A DNA stretch of 64,000 bases, from the NCBI RefSeq assembly GCF_000234355.1, contig NZ_AGQV01000001.1, positions 1-64,000 of the forward strand. The letters run 5' to 3'. Of this stretch, positions 63,155-64,000 are shown piece after piece. Position 1 is the first letter of the stretch. Every line of letters begins with the position of its first letter. A program made the position numbers and the translations under genes. Source of the stretch: Gluconobacter morbifer G707 (GTDB lineage Bacteria > Pseudomonadota > Alphaproteobacteria > Acetobacterales > Acetobacteraceae). The notes under the pieces were generated by a model, which worked only from the letters and a program-made list of their open reading frames with translations, was not told the DNA's origin and searched no databases.

Positions 63155-63837
63155 GCGGACGGGCGGCCGATATGCCGACTGTGGAAGGAGAGCAGGGCCT
63201 TCAGGCCGGGTGTCCAGTCTTCCAGCGGGTCGCTGCTGCCGATATGACCGACCTGACCGGCATCCCGCAGATCGCTCCGCCACTTCCGGGCAAGATGGCG
63301 CGCACGGGGAACGGACAACCATTCGTCATTCCGGCTGAACACGAGAGCGGAGGGAACCGGCAGCGGATTTTCTGGCAGGGGCGCAAAGGCTGCAAGCCGG
63401 GCAGCAGCGGGGTTGGCGGCGTGTTCGATATCGGCGGGAGCGACGAGAAACGCCCCGGCAATCCTGTCAGCATTGTGCCGGTTCAGCCAGCGGACCGTAA
63501 GGACAGCGCCCAGACTATGGGCGACCAGAAGCACACGACGCCCTGATTCCGTAGCTGCGCGGGTGATGGCCTCTGTCAGGGCCGCCTCCCAGTCTTCCGG
63601 GACAGGATGCTCCCAGCTTTTCTGGGTAACGCGCCTGAAACCGTACGTCGCTTCCCAGCGGGACTGCCAGTGCCCGGGCCCCGAGCCGAACAGCCCCGGG
63701 ACAAGAAGCGGCTCCACCTGTGCATGCAGTGTGTCGAGGCGCGTCCGGAGACAGTCCTGCTGCCTGCTGTTACGGGCAGTAGAGAAGGACAGATCTTTCA
63801 TGGCCGGAAAAATGGCACGGTCTGGAAACAGGAGCAT
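63133..63837 (-). CDS. RBBP9/YdeN-family alpha/beta hydrolase
   Basis: About 234 aa. [19 protein letters not shown] is the family oxyanion region, [15 protein letters not shown] the nucleophile elbow (GHSLG variant AHSLG, Ser catalytic), [13 protein letters not shown] holds the acid, and GQVGHIGS the catalytic His. RBBP9/YdeN proteins are small serine hydrolases with unknown substrates. The start is unclear: ATG at 63837 has GGGA upstream, while 63801 is a shorter option. It overlaps the 3' end of the copper ATPase gene by 22 bases on the opposite strand. Confidence 0.82.
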   Translation of the reverse strand: MLLFPDRAIFPAMKDLSFSTARNSRQQDCLRTRLDTLHAQVEPLLVPGLFGSGPGHWQSRWEATYGFRRVTQKSWEHPVPEDWEAALTEAITRAATESGRRVLLVAHSLGAVLTVRWLNRHNADRIAGAFLVAPADIEHAANPAAARLAAFAPLPENPLPVPSALVFSRNDEWLSVPRARHLARKWRSDLRDAGQVGHIGSSDPLEDWTPGLKALLSFHSRHIGRPSAHLPPSA

Positions 63838-64000
63838 GTCGCTATCCCACACAGAAATGCCTCTGTAGCGGGGCGGATGCCCCTGAACGCAAGGCGTGTC
63901 GGATTAATAACGAACACAGATCACTATTTATTAAAATAACTATGTTTTTTAGTGTTTACCAGAAATCATGTCAGCCCGTCGAAAAGAGGCGTGGACAGGT

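Noticed and set aside
1-64000. CRISPR arrays, rRNA and tRNA genes
   Set aside because: No regularly spaced repeats and no rRNA or tRNA signature were seen anywhere in the window.

Overview
The window is GC-rich alphaproteobacterial DNA that looks like an acetic acid bacterium (Acetobacteraceae, for example Gluconobacter, Acetobacter or a relative). The reasons are a hopanoid C-3 methylase (HpnR), the mix of periplasmic esterase and MFS genes, dense operons with ATGA/GTGA overlaps, and the general protein style. The genus is an inference; no rRNA or tRNA gene is visible.

Layout. 1-6560: an accessory island between two near-identical terminator hairpins. It carries IS3-family transposase remnants, a broken cupin gene and an intact two-gene nuclease/helicase system that fits Hachiman anti-phage defence (HamA/HamB). 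6680-8656: LysR regulator divergent from a YeiH-type transporter. 8995-14028: an operon of DUF3500 protein, EF-hand protein and DHA2 exporter, divergent from a tannase-family esterase. 14429-24777: a purine cluster with 8-oxoguanine deaminase, guanine deaminase, a CDA-fold deaminase, a BMP-type nucleoside/purine ABC importer, and a Rieske oxygenase split over two divergent genes plus a GST-like protein. This arrangement resembles the NdmC/NdmD/NdmE logic of purine N7-demethylation and is the most interesting part of the window. 25040-29156: zinc metallopeptidase, permuted ATP-grasp and alpha-E genes. 29487-38991: two divergent arms holding a ROK repressor, an M81 (MlrC) peptidase, an oligopeptide ABC transporter divided between the arms, CutC and a ROK sugar kinase. 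39325-50180: N-acetylglucosamine use, with TonB receptor, GH20 hexosaminidase, NagB, NagA, a NagP-like MFS importer, a SIS-type deaminase, a BadF-type kinase and a DeoR regulator. 50244-53160: DHA1 exporter and hpnR. 53645-55953: Feo ferrous iron uptake. 56224-63154: copper resistance, with a CsoR repressor, a periplasmic CopA/CopB operon whose promoter carries a CsoR-like operator, and a Cu(I) P-type ATPase. The window closes with an RBBP9-like hydrolase.

How the genes work together. In 29487-50180, peptide-linked or chitin-derived amino sugars would cross the outer membrane through the TonB receptor, be trimmed by GH20, enter by MFS or ABC import, be phosphorylated by the ROK or BadF kinases, deacetylated by NagA and deaminated by NagB or the SIS protein. 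In 14429-24777 imported purines would be oxidised or demethylated by the split oxygenase and deaminated towards xanthine or urate. The copper genes form one regulon, with the repressor gene next to the distal end of the operon it probably controls.
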